Notes: generated from the sequence alone by a model not told the origin. A stretch of DNA of 64,000 nt from Mycobacterium paraense (GCF_002101815.1 NZ_LQPM01000008.1:1-64000); one strand, 5' to 3'; positions 27,475 through 35,243 are shown, counted from the first letter of the stretch. Made by a program: numbers and translations.

Positions 27475-28896
27475 ATGCGCGAATACCTGAAGTTCTACAT
27501 CGACGGGCGCTGGGTCGACCCGGTGCGGCCCAACGCCTTCGACGTCGAGAACCCCGCGACCGAGCAGGCCTCCGGGAAGATCTCGCTCGGCTCGGCCGCC
27601 GACGTCGACGTGGCGGTCAACGCCGCGCGCCGCGCATTCACCGACTGGTCACAGACCAGCCGCGAGCAGCGCCTCGATCTGCTGGAGGCCATCCTCGCCG
27701 AATACGGCAAGCGCTCAGGCGATCTCGCCGACGCGGTCACCGAGGAAATGGGCGCGCCGCCGTCGCTGGCCGCGGGGCCGCAGGTCCAGCTCGGCATGGG
27801 GCACCTGGTGACCGCGATCGACGTGCTGAAGAACTTCCCGTTCTCCGAACAACACGGGGCGACGCTGATCTCCAAGGAGCCGATCGGCGTCTGCGGCCTG
27901 ATCACCCCGTGGAACTGGCCGCTGAACCAGATCGCGGTCAAGGTGTATCCCGCGCTCGCGACGGGGTGCACGATGATCCTGAAACCGTCCGAGGTGGCGC
28001 CCTTCTCGGCCTACATCTTCACCGAGATCCTGGATGCCGCCGGCGTTCCGGCCGGGGTCTACAACCTGGTCAACGGCGACGGACCCGGCGTCGGCGTCGC
28101 CCTGGCGAGCCATCCCGACATCGACATGGTGTCGTTCACCGGGTCCACCCGCGCCGGCGTCGAGGTGGCCAGGAACGCCGCCCCGACCGTGAAGCGGGTG
28201 ACCCAGGAGCTCGGCGGCAAGAGCCCCAACATCGTCCTCGATGACGCGGGCTTCGCCGACAGCGTTCGCGCCGGCGTGCTGAACATGATGCCGAACTCCG
28301 GGCAGAGCTGTAACGCGCCGTCGCGCATGCTGGTCCCGAATTCGCGGATGGCCGAGGCAATCGAGATCGCGCGCGGGGTCGCCGAGCAGGTGAAAGTCGG
28401 CAGCCCCGAAGACAAGACCGCGATCGGTCCGGTGGCGTCGCGGGCGCAGTTCGAAAAGGTCCAGGGCCTGATCCAGCGGGGCATCGACGAGGGCGCGACC
28501 GTCGTCGCCGGCGGCCCGGGCCGGCCCGCCGGGCTGAACACCGGGTACTACGTCAAGCCGACCGTCTTCGCCAACGTCACCAACGACATGACGATCGCGC
28601 GCGAGGAGATCTTCGGTCCGGTGCTGTGCATGCTCGGCTATGACGACATCGACCAGGCCGTGCAAATCGCCAACGACACCGATTACGGCCTGGCCGGCTA
28701 CGTCTCGGGCGCCGACCTCGACAAGGCCCGGGAGGTGGCCCGCAAGATCCGCGCGGGCTGGGTCACGATCAACCACGCCTTCGACATGAACGCGGCGTTC
28801 GGCGGCTACAAGCACAGCGGCAACGGCCGAGAGTGGAGCGAGTTCGGCTTCCACGAGTACCTAGAGGTCAAGAGCACCCTGGGTTACGCGTCCTAA
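27475..28896 (+). CDS. NAD(P)-dependent aldehyde dehydrogenase
   Basis: A 473-residue ALDH with the oxyanion Asn147 (TPWNWPL), general base Glu245 (TQELGGKSPN), catalytic Cys279 (NSGQSCNAPS) and the EEIFGPVL motif. It oxidises an aldehyde to an acid. It is the last gene of the seven-gene rightward operon, 17 bases after the ThDP gene, with AAGGAG upstream of its ATG. If the ThDP enzyme cleaves a 2-hydroxyacyl-CoA, the released aldehyde would be the natural substrate; that is inference. The stop codon lies in a 12-base tandem duplication. Confidence 0.93.
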   Translation: MREYLKFYIDGRWVDPVRPNAFDVENPATEQASGKISLGSAADVDVAVNAARRAFTDWSQTSREQRLDLLEAILAEYGKRSGDLADAVTEEMGAPPSLAAGPQVQLGMGHLVTAIDVLKNFPFSEQHGATLISKEPIGVCGLITPWNWPLNQIAVKVYPALATGCTMILKPSEVAPFSAYIFTEILDAAGVPAGVYNLVNGDGPGVGVALASHPDIDMVSFTGSTRAGVEVARNAAPTVKRVTQELGGKSPNIVLDDAGFADSVRAGVLNMMPNSGQSCNAPSRMLVPNSRMAEAIEIARGVAEQVKVGSPEDKTAIGPVASRAQFEKVQGLIQRGIDEGATVVAGGPGRPAGLNTGYYVKPTVFANVTNDMTIAREEIFGPVLCMLGYDDIDQAVQIANDTDYGLAGYVSGADLDKAREVARKIRAGWVTINHAFDMNAAFGGYKHSGNGREWSEFGFHEYLEVKSTLGYAS

Positions 28897-28911
28897 AAGG
28901 CGTCCTAAAAG
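28888..28911 (+). repeat. 12-bp tandem duplication spanning the stop codon
   Basis: GCGTCCTAAAAG occurs twice, head to tail. Each copy contains the in-frame TAA, so the gene has two successive stops four codons apart. It looks like a recent slippage duplication. Confidence 0.85.
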
Positions 28912-28913
28912 TC

Positions 28914-28928
28914 GCGCCCTGGAGGCGC
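28914..28928 (+). terminator. Short hairpin after the rightward operon
   Basis: GCGCC-CTGGA-GGCGC, 15 bases downstream of the duplicated stop. The stem is only 5 bp with no T-run, so it is a weak terminator candidate. Confidence 0.3.
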
Positions 28929-29225
28929 CCGTCCTCGCGTGTCTTCTGCCGAATTCGGCTGCGTCGCAATTAGGCTTGCTCCGATCACGAGGAGGGGCAG
29001 CGACGTATCGGCATCAACTTTGGCGCCGGGCGAAAAGTCGGTCAGGGCGCGTTAACGGCGGACACTGAGCCGGGCGGGAGGCACCCCGCGCCGGCGCGTT
29101 CTGGTCCCCGGCCACGGTGGGTAGCCCCGGTTCGCCGCGTCGGCCGGCTCGCGATCTGGGATCAACCCGAGCGGCGCAGCGGGATTCCCGCGCTGGACGG
29201 GCTTCGCGCGATCGCGGTCGCGCTG

Positions 29226-31127
29226 GTGCTCGTCGGCCACGGCGGCATCCCCGGCGTGGCCGGCGGCTTCATCGGCGTCGACATCTTCTTCGTCCTCAGC
29301 GGGTTCCTCATCACCTCGCTGCTGCTGGACGAGCTGCGGCGCACCGGCCGCATCGAGCTGACCGGCTTCTGGATCAGGCGCGCGCGACGGCTGCTGCCGG
29401 CGTTGCTGCTGATGGTGCTCAGCGTGGGCGCGGCCCGCGAGCTGCTGCCCAGCCAGTCGCTCACCGGGTTGCGCGACGACGCGATCGCGGCCTTCCTCTG
29501 GGTGGCGAATTGGCGGTTCGTGGCCCAGAAGACGGACTACTTCACCCAGGGCGCCCCGCCGTCGCCGCTTCAGCACACCTGGTCGCTGGGGGTGGAGGAG
29601 CAGTATTACTTCGTCTGGCCGGTGCTGCTGATCGCGGTGACCCTGTTGCTGGCCGCGCGCGCGAAGCGCTACTTCCGCCGCGCCACCGTGGGCGGGGTGC
29701 GGTTCGCCACCTTCGTGATCGCGACGCTGGGAGCGGTGGTTTCCGCGGCAGTCGCCATCGTCCTCGCCTCCGACGGCACGCGCGACCGCATCTATTTCGG
29801 CACCGACACCCGGGCGCAGGCGCTGCTGATCGGCTCCGCGGCGGCGGCGCTGCTGGTGCGGGATTGGCCGTCGATGAACCGGGGCTGGTGCCTGGTCCGC
29901 ACCCGCTGGGGACGACGGGTGGCCCGCTTCCTGCCGTTGCTCGGCCTGGCCGGCCTGGCGGCGGCGACCCGATACGCGACCGGCGGCGCCGGCGAGTTTC
30001 GGCACGGCCTGCTGATCGAGGTTGCCCTCGCGTCCGTCCTCGTGGTCGCCCCGGTGGCCATGGAGCAGCGCGGAGCGATCGCCCGCATCCTCGCCCTGCG
30101 CCCCATGGTCTGGCTAGGCACCATCTCGTACGGCATCTACCTGTGGCACTGGCCAATCTTTTTGGCGCTCAACGGCGAACGCACCGGATGGTCCGGGCTG
30201 CCGCTGTTCGCCGCCCGGTGCGCCGCCACCGTGGTGGTCGCGGCCGCGTCATGGTGGCTGATCGAACAACCGATCCGGCGCTGGCGCCCGGCGAGGGTGC
30301 CGTTGCTGCCGCTGGCCGCGGCGACCGTGGCCAGCGCCGCCGCGATGACGCTGCTGGTGATCCCGGTGGGCACCGGCCCCGGGCTGCGCGAGGGCCTGCC
30401 GCCGGGTGTGTCGGCCGTCGCCGCGATCTCTCCATCGCCGCCCGCCGGCGCCCGCCCCGCGCCCCGCGACCCGCACCGGCCGTTCACGGTTTCGGTGTTC
30501 GGCGATTCGATCGGCTGGACCTGGATGCACTACCTGCCGCCCACCCCCGGGTTCGCGTTCCTCGACCACACCGTCATCGGCTGCAGCCTGGTGCGCGGCA
30601 CTCCGTACCGGTACATCGGCCAAACTCTTGAGCAGAGACCAGAATGCGACGGCTGGCCCATCAGGTGGTCGGCGCAGATGGCCCAGGACCAGCCCGACGT
30701 CGCGCTGTTGATCATCGGCCGCTGGGAGACGGTCGACCGCGTCAACGAGGGCCAGTGGACGCACATCGGCGACCCGACCTTCGATGCCTACCTCAACGGT
30801 GAGCTCGAGCGCGCATTGAACATCGTGGGTTCCACGGGCGTTCGCGTGGTGGTGGCCACCGTCCCCTACAGCCGCGGCGGCGAAAAGCCGGACGGCCGGC
30901 TGTATCCCGAGGACCAACCCGATCGCGTCAACCTGTGGAACACCATGCTGCGCAAGACCGTTGCCCATCACCCGGGCGTTTCGATCCTCGACCTGAATAA
31001 AAAGCTGTGTCCGGACGGCGTCTACACCGCCAAGGTCGACGGCATCAAGGTACGCAGCGACGGCGTGCACCTCACCCCGGAGGGCGTGAAGTGGCTGACG
31101 CCATGGCTCGAGGAATCCCTGCGATAG
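29226..31127 (+). CDS. Membrane acyltransferase 3 with C-terminal SGNH domain (OatA-like)
   Basis: An N-terminal ten-helix acyltransferase-3 domain (GGFIGVDIFFVLSGFLIT, RRARRLLPALLL, SLGVEEQYYFVWP) is fused to an extracellular SGNH esterase-like domain (VFGDSIGWTW near residue 425; final RSDGVHLTPEG with catalytic Asp and His). Such proteins O-acylate envelope sugars. By position it matches M. tuberculosis Rv0111. The coordinates use the first ordinary start, GTG 29226, but the family's N-terminus (SGIPALDGLRAIAVAL) lies upstream in the same frame. That frame is open from 28974 without any ATG, GTG or TTG. The protein therefore starts at a non-standard codon (ATC 29007, 11 bases after AGGAGG, is one candidate), or the start has been mutated. 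Confidence 0.85.
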   Translation: MLVGHGGIPGVAGGFIGVDIFFVLSGFLITSLLLDELRRTGRIELTGFWIRRARRLLPALLLMVLSVGAARELLPSQSLTGLRDDAIAAFLWVANWRFVAQKTDYFTQGAPPSPLQHTWSLGVEEQYYFVWPVLLIAVTLLLAARAKRYFRRATVGGVRFATFVIATLGAVVSAAVAIVLASDGTRDRIYFGTDTRAQALLIGSAAAALLVRDWPSMNRGWCLVRTRWGRRVARFLPLLGLAGLAAATRYATGGAGEFRHGLLIEVALASVLVVAPVAMEQRGAIARILALRPMVWLGTISYGIYLWHWPIFLALNGERTGWSGLPLFAARCAATVVVAAASWWLIEQPIRRWRPARVPLLPLAAATVASAAAMTLLVIPVGTGPGLREGLPPGVSAVAAISPSPPAGARPAPRDPHRPFTVSVFGDSIGWTWMHYLPPTPGFAFLDHTVIGCSLVRGTPYRYIGQTLEQRPECDGWPIRWSAQMAQDQPDVALLIIGRWETVDRVNEGQWTHIGDPTFDAYLNGELERALNIVGSTGVRVVVATVPYSRGGEKPDGRLYPEDQPDRVNLWNTMLRKTVAHHPGVSILDLNKKLCPDGVYTAKVDGIKVRSDGVHLTPEGVKWLTPWLEESLR

Positions 31128-31130
31128 CCC

Positions 31131-31790
31131 CTAATCCCCGGTGCGGCAGCTGATTTCCATGCTGTCACTCTCCCGGACGGAGAAGTTGAAGCTGACATAC
31201 CCGTTGTCCGGGTCGCGCACCCGGTCGAGGTAGGGCCGCATGTCCGCGGCGCTGGCGTTGTCGGCGACGATCAGCGCGCCCGTCGCAAGCCGCGGTTCGA
31301 GCAGCTCGAGCACCGGAAGGTACAGGTCCTTCCACCCGTCGAGCAGGACGAACTCAACGGGGCCGTCGAGGTTGTCCAGCGTGGTCAGCGCGTCCCCCTC
31401 GAGGATCGTGATCACGTCAGCCAAGCCGGTCTCGGCGAATGTCTGCTTGGCCGCGGCGATCTTGGGGGCGCTGAGCTCGGTGGTCACCACCCGGCCGGCG
31501 CCGTTGTCGCGCACCGCGGCGGCCAGGTGCACGGCGGAGATTCCGAACGACATACCGAATTCGACGACCGTCGCGGGCCGGGTGGCGCGCACCAGGGCGT
31601 AGAGCAGGCGACCGGCTTCCGGTGTCACGGGAATGTAGAACTCGCTCATCGCGTCGGCGCGTTCCTGTGCGCTCATCGGTCGGTCGAAATCACCAACCCG
31701 CTCGCGCAACCGCGACATCTGATCTTTCGTTTCGGCGTACATCCGGTCGAGCACCGTCGCGACGCCGGACGCCTGCAAAGTATTGGCCAT
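31131..31790 (-). CDS. Class I SAM-dependent O-methyltransferase
   Basis: A 219-residue methyltransferase of the caffeoyl-CoA/catechol O-methyltransferase-like group. The SAM-binding motif is VVEFGMSFGISAVHLAAAV, followed by the acidic VVTTE, EGDAL, and FVLLDGWKDLY with the metal-binding type Asp, then ADNASAAD. Substrate unknown. The start ATG at 31790 is preceded by TACCCT and exactly 7 bases, which suggests a leaderless transcript. It is divergent from the M-box leader and converges on the acyltransferase. Confidence 0.87.
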   Translation of the reverse strand: MANTLQASGVATVLDRMYAETKDQMSRLRERVGDFDRPMSAQERADAMSEFYIPVTPEAGRLLYALVRATRPATVVEFGMSFGISAVHLAAAVRDNGAGRVVTTELSAPKIAAAKQTFAETGLADVITILEGDALTTLDNLDGPVEFVLLDGWKDLYLPVLELLEPRLATGALIVADNASAADMRPYLDRVRDPDNGYVSFNFSVRESDSMEISCRTGD

Positions 31791-31797
31791 GCCGTCG

Positions 31798-31803
31798 AGG
31801 GTA
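31798..31803 (-). promoter_or_regulatory. Candidate -10 element of a leaderless promoter
   Basis: On the minus strand TACCCT is followed by 7 bases and then the ATG of the methyltransferase, the spacing expected if transcription starts at the A of the ATG. Confidence 0.45.
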
Positions 31804-31882
31804 GGCCTCGACCGACGGGCCGAAGGACGGGCCCGGTGGGCGCCGGTTAACGCAAACCCACGTCAAGGTTGCGTAAACGCGT

Positions 31883-31912
31883 TTGACGAGTACGAGGGCC
31901 GCCATGCAAGAT
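31883..31912 (+). promoter_or_regulatory. Candidate promoter of the M-box transcript
   Basis: TTGACG (31883-31888), 18 bases, CAAGAT (31907-31912). The predicted start near 31919 falls a few bases before the first paired base of the riboswitch, which supports the assignment. Confidence 0.5.
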
Positions 31913-31922
31913 GGACGAGCAA

Positions 31923-32091
31923 GCACCTCGGTAGGTGAGGCGTCTGCATGGATACAGGCCACTGACCCCGAACGTCGAGAGACGCCCCGGGTCAGGACAG
32001 CTCTTCCCGGACCCAAGGGTTGAGCCCAAGTGGCTTCTGGACGATGTTCCGGATACGCCGTGCAGTGCCGAAGCTCCGACGAGAGGGGTGC
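31923..32091 (+). promoter_or_regulatory. M-box (ykoK) magnesium riboswitch
   Basis: This leader matches the M-box consensus along its length: GTAGGTGAGGCGTCTGCATG, GATACAGGCCACTG, ACGTCGAGAGACGCC, GGGTCAGGACAG, then GATACGCCGTGCAGTGCCGA, AGCTCC and GACGAGAGG. The closing stem pairs GCACC/CTCG at the 5' end with CGAG/GGTGC at the 3' end. M-boxes bind several Mg2+ ions; at high Mg2+ the folded aptamer switches off the downstream genes. The regulated genes are a small protein and an NRAMP-related transporter. No intrinsic terminator with a U-run is seen between aptamer and genes, so Rho-dependent or translational control is likely. Confidence 0.93.
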
Positions 32092-32142
32092 GGCCGGCGG
32101 TTTGCCGCCGCCATTCGTGCCTCTCCCGTGCAGGTGAACGCG

Positions 32143-32178
32143 ATGACACCCGCGTGTGTCCCGGCCGTGAGGAGGTGA
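32143..32178 (+). CDS. Upstream ORF 1 in the M-box leader (11 codons)
   Basis: ATG 32143, preceded by CAGGTG 6 bases upstream, encodes MTPACVPAVRR. Its last codons AGG AGG TGA form the ribosome-binding site of the second upstream ORF, so terminating ribosomes would affect access to it. This is direct reading of the sequence; expression is not shown. Confidence 0.45.
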   Translation: MTPACVPAVRR

Positions 32179-32185
32179 GGACGAG

Positions 32186-32260
32186 ATGAGTCCCGGCGAC
32201 AGTCCCTATCCGAATTCCGTCTTGTCCCGATCCGGCTCCGGCATTCCTTCTGCCGCCTGA
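32186..32260 (+). CDS. Upstream ORF 2 in the M-box leader (24 codons, Ser/Pro-rich)
   Basis: ATG 32186 lies 10 bases after AGGAGG, a near-perfect ribosome site. The peptide begins MSPGDSPYP and is rich in Ser, Pro and Gly. Proline-containing leader peptides take part in Mg2+ control of mgtA in enterobacteria (MgtL), because low Mg2+ slows translation at such codons. A similar role here is inferred. Confidence 0.55.
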   Translation: MSPGDSPYPNSVLSRSGSGIPSAA

Positions 32261-32280
32261 CTTCTCGGGTGCTCATGCGA

Positions 32281-32312
32281 GACCCCACGCGTGCGAACGC
32301 GTTGCGGGGGTC
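32281..32312 (+). promoter_or_regulatory. Hairpin between upstream ORF 2 and the small gene
   Basis: GACCCC/ACGCGT, loop GCGA, ACGCGT/GGGGTC with a small internal loop. It may be part of the expression platform or an anti-sequestering structure. There is no T-run, so it is not an ordinary intrinsic terminator. Confidence 0.4.
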
Positions 32313-32357
32313 GTTGCGGATGCCACGAGCCGATCGGACCTGCGTCAGGAGAAGATC

Positions 32358-32555
32358 ATGGCTTTTGTTGTTACACACCGCCTTTCCAGCGGCTCAATGC
32401 TGCGTGCGGGCCGGCAGTTTGCGGCCAGGCTGGGCGCGCGGAGCGCCCTGACTCCGCAGGAGCGCGCCAACCTGTACGTCTCGCGGATGCCGATCGCGGT
32501 GGTCACCGCCTCGCTCGGCGGCCATCCGTCGGACCGGCCGGCCGACCACCGGTGA
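32358..32555 (+). CDS. Small basic protein controlled by the M-box
   Basis: A 65-residue protein from ATG 32358 with AGGAG 8 bases upstream. The sequence MAFVVTHRLSSGSMLRAG, then LGARSALTPQERANLYVSRM, is non-random and ends in a hydrophilic tail. In M. tuberculosis an M-box precedes Rv1535, a similarly small protein of unknown function. I suspect the two are related but cannot check. The stop overlaps the transporter's GTG (GTGA), so translation of the transporter is probably coupled to this gene. Confidence 0.75.
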   Translation: MAFVVTHRLSSGSMLRAGRQFAARLGARSALTPQERANLYVSRMPIAVVTASLGGHPSDRPADHR

Positions 32556-34288
32556 CCAGCTCGGTCCCGACCCGCGGCGGTCCCGGCGACCAGGCCGTGC
32601 TGGATTCCGCGCACACCGGCGACATCGTCGGTGCGTTCGGCCGCATCCGGCGCGACGGCACCGGCGCGTCCGGGGCCGCCGCGGGGGGCTGGGCGCGCCT
32701 GCGCACCCTGCTCGTCATCACCGGTCCCGGCCTGATCGTCATGGTGGGCGACAACGACGCCGGCGGCGTCGCGACCTACGCGCAGGCGGGCCAGAACTAC
32801 GGGATGGGCCTGTTGTGGACGCTGGCGCTGCTGATCCCGGTGTTGTACGTGAACCAGGAAATGGTGCTGCGGCTGGGCGCGGTCACCCGGGTTGGTCACG
32901 CCCGGTTGATCTTCGAGCGCTTCGGCAGGTTCTGGGGCGCGTTCAGCGTCGGTGATCTGCTGATCCTCAACGCCCTGACCATCGTCACCGAATTCATCGG
33001 TGTAGCACTGGCACTCGGCTTTTTAGGCTGCCCCAAGGCGATCGCCATCCCCGCCGCCGCGGTGTTGTTGTTCGCCGTGGTGGCCGGGGGCTCGTTCCGC
33101 CGCTGGGAAGGCCTGATGTTCCTGCTGATCGCGGTGAACGTGGTGATCATCCCGATGGTGCTGATGGTGCATCCCAAGCTGAAGGAAACCGCCGGCGGCC
33201 TGATGCCGCAGTTCCCGGGTGGGCTCAACTCCACCGTCCTGCTGCTGGTCGTCGCGATCGTGGGCACCACCGTCGCGCCGTGGCAGCTGTTCTTTCAGCA
33301 GTCCAATGTCGTGGACAAGCGCATTACGGCCCGCTGGATCTCCTACGCGCGAGCCGATTTGGTGATCGGCATCGTCGTCGTGATGGCGGGGGCGACGGCG
33401 TTGATGGCCGTGACGGCGTTCGGGTTCGCCGGCACGGCCGGCGTCAGTGCCTTCACCGATGCCGGGGCGGTCGCGTCGGGGCTGGCCCGGCACCTCGGTA
33501 GCACGGTCGGGGTGCTCTTCGCGATCATCCTGCTGGACGCCTCGCTGATCGGCGCCAACGCGATCGGATTGGCCACCACCTATGCCATCGGGGACGCGCT
33601 GGGCAGGCGGCACTCGCTGCACTGGAAGATCAGCGAGGCCCCGCTGTTCTATGGCGGCTACGCGCTCCTGCTCGCGGTGTCCGCCGCGGTCGCGTTCAGC
33701 CCCGACCACATCCTCGGCCTGGTGACCCAGGGCGTGCAGGCCCTCGCCGGCGTCCTGCTGCCCTCGGCGACCGTGTTCCTCGTGCTGCTGTGCAACGACC
33801 GCGCGGTGCTCGGCCCGTGGGTAAACACGGTGCGGCAGAACGTCGTCGCGTGGACCATCGTGTGGTGCCTGGTGTTGTTGTCGCTCGCCCTGACGGCGAC
33901 GACCTTCTTTCCCGGCCTTTCGACGACCACGATCGAGGCCGGCCTGGCCGTTGGCGCCGCGACCGGCATCGTGGGCGGCGCCGCGACGATTGTCGCCGGC
34001 CGGCGCCACCGCGACCGGCGCGACGCCGAGGCGATCGTCGGGACGCTGGGCGGTGGCCTGGACCCCGAGGAGGTCGACGAGCTCGACGACACCCCGTCAC
34101 TGACCCCCGCCGAACGGCGCGCCGTGCGGCGACAGGACCGGTCGAGGTGGCAGACGCCAAGCCTCGCCACGCTTTCCCGGCCACGCCTGTCGCCCGCCCG
34201 CCGGGCGGGACTGCTCACCCTGCGCGGCTATCTGGTGGTCGCGGTCGTATTCGTGATCGTCAAGATCGTGCAGGCGGGGATGGCCTGA
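32552..34288 (+). CDS. NRAMP-related transporter, probable Mg2+ importer (NRMT type)
   Basis: A 578-residue SLC11/NRAMP-superfamily membrane protein with about eleven to twelve helices and a basic, hydrophilic C-terminal region (RRAVRRQDRSRW) before a last helix. In TM1 the canonical DPGN is replaced by VGDNDAGGVATY (Asp67-Asn68-Asp69). In TM6 the canonical MPH is APW (VGTTVAPWQLFFQQS, Ala242), so the methionine that favours Mn2+/Fe2+ is missing. These are traits of NRAMP-related magnesium transporters, and the M-box upstream independently points to Mg2+. GTG 32552 overlaps the small gene's stop. The name mntH would be misleading. Confidence 0.9.
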   Translation: MTSSVPTRGGPGDQAVLDSAHTGDIVGAFGRIRRDGTGASGAAAGGWARLRTLLVITGPGLIVMVGDNDAGGVATYAQAGQNYGMGLLWTLALLIPVLYVNQEMVLRLGAVTRVGHARLIFERFGRFWGAFSVGDLLILNALTIVTEFIGVALALGFLGCPKAIAIPAAAVLLFAVVAGGSFRRWEGLMFLLIAVNVVIIPMVLMVHPKLKETAGGLMPQFPGGLNSTVLLLVVAIVGTTVAPWQLFFQQSNVVDKRITARWISYARADLVIGIVVVMAGATALMAVTAFGFAGTAGVSAFTDAGAVASGLARHLGSTVGVLFAIILLDASLIGANAIGLATTYAIGDALGRRHSLHWKISEAPLFYGGYALLLAVSAAVAFSPDHILGLVTQGVQALAGVLLPSATVFLVLLCNDRAVLGPWVNTVRQNVVAWTIVWCLVLLSLALTATTFFPGLSTTTIEAGLAVGAATGIVGGAATIVAGRRHRDRRDAEAIVGTLGGGLDPEEVDELDDTPSLTPAERRAVRRQDRSRWQTPSLATLSRPRLSPARRAGLLTLRGYLVVAVVFVIVKIVQAGMA

Positions 34289-34298
34289 GGCGCGGCGA

Positions 34299-35243
34299 CT
34301 ACGGCGAACCGTTCGGCAGTAGAACGATTTTGCCGCGGGTGTGCCGCTTCTCGAGTTCTTCATAGGCGTCCGCGACCCGGTCCAGCGGGTAGGTGGCGGC
34401 GACCTCGAAATCGATGGCGCCCGTGACGATCAGCTCGGCCATCTCGGCGAGCACCTCGGTGGTCGACGCGTCGGCGCTGCCTTCGGTCTTGGCGCCGACC
34501 TCGCCGGCTTTCTGAAACGCGATGATCGTGTCGATGCGCTCGGGCGCCACACCGAGATCCACGGCGAGCTGGACGTACTCCGGGCCGAACAGGTCGATGA
34601 ACGCGTCGATCCCGTTCGGCGCCGCCTCCCGCAGCCGGTCGGCCAGACCATCCCCGTACGCGACCGGGACGACGCCGTGGGCACGCAGCCAGCCGGAGTT
34701 GGCGGCTCCCGCGATGCCCAGCACCCGCGCCTCGCGCAGGACCAACAACTGCACGACCAGGCCGCCGACCCCGCCCGCGGCGGCCGAGACGGCGACGGTC
34801 TCGCCCGGCTGCGGGTCGACCGCGCGGACGGCGGCGTACGCCGTCACCCCGACCACATAGAGGGAACCGGCCGTCTCCCAAGTCATTTCGGGCGGCTTGC
34901 GGATCAGCTGATCCGCCGGGACGGCGGCGTGGGTGGCGTGGCTGGATCGGCGCAAGCTGAATCCCAGCACCTCGTCGCCGACGGAAAACTCCGTCACTCC
35001 GGGTCCCGCGGCGGTCACGACCCCCGCGAGGTCGCTGCCCTCACCGGAGGGGAAGGTCGCGGGGAACATATCGTGCAGCGCGCCGCTTCGGATGGCGGCC
35101 TCGCCGGGATTGATCCCGGCGGCGCGGACCTCGACGACTACTTCGCCCGGGCCCGGCGACGGCATATCGACGTCCGCCACGTACAAGACGTCACGGCCCC
35201 CGTACCGGTCGAACCGTACGGCACGCGCCACCGCAGATGCCAT
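34299..35243 (-). CDS. Zinc-less quinone oxidoreductase (MDR superfamily)
   Basis: A 314-residue medium-chain reductase lacking the zinc ligands. Motifs are GPGEVVVEVRAAGINPGEA, GSDLAGVV, VGDEVLGF and the cofactor site SAAAGGVGGLVVQLL (AxxGGVG). It is an NADPH:quinone/enone oxidoreductase; the physiological substrate is unknown. ATG 35243 has GGGAGGAACG directly upstream. The last 10 bases before its stop face the NRAMP gene's stop. Divergent from the lipoprotein. Confidence 0.9.
   Translation of the reverse strand: MASAVARAVRFDRYGGRDVLYVADVDMPSPGPGEVVVEVRAAGINPGEAAIRSGALHDMFPATFPSGEGSDLAGVVTAAGPGVTEFSVGDEVLGFSLRRSSHATHAAVPADQLIRKPPEMTWETAGSLYVVGVTAYAAVRAVDPQPGETVAVSAAAGGVGGLVVQLLVLREARVLGIAGAANSGWLRAHGVVPVAYGDGLADRLREAAPNGIDAFIDLFGPEYVQLAVDLGVAPERIDTIIAFQKAGEVGAKTEGSADASTTEVLAEMAELIVTGAIDFEVAATYPLDRVADAYEELEKRHTRGKIVLLPNGSP

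Noticed and set aside
32552-34288. Naming the NRAMP protein MntH
   Set aside because: The TM6 methionine is missing and the gene is under an M-box, both against a manganese importer.
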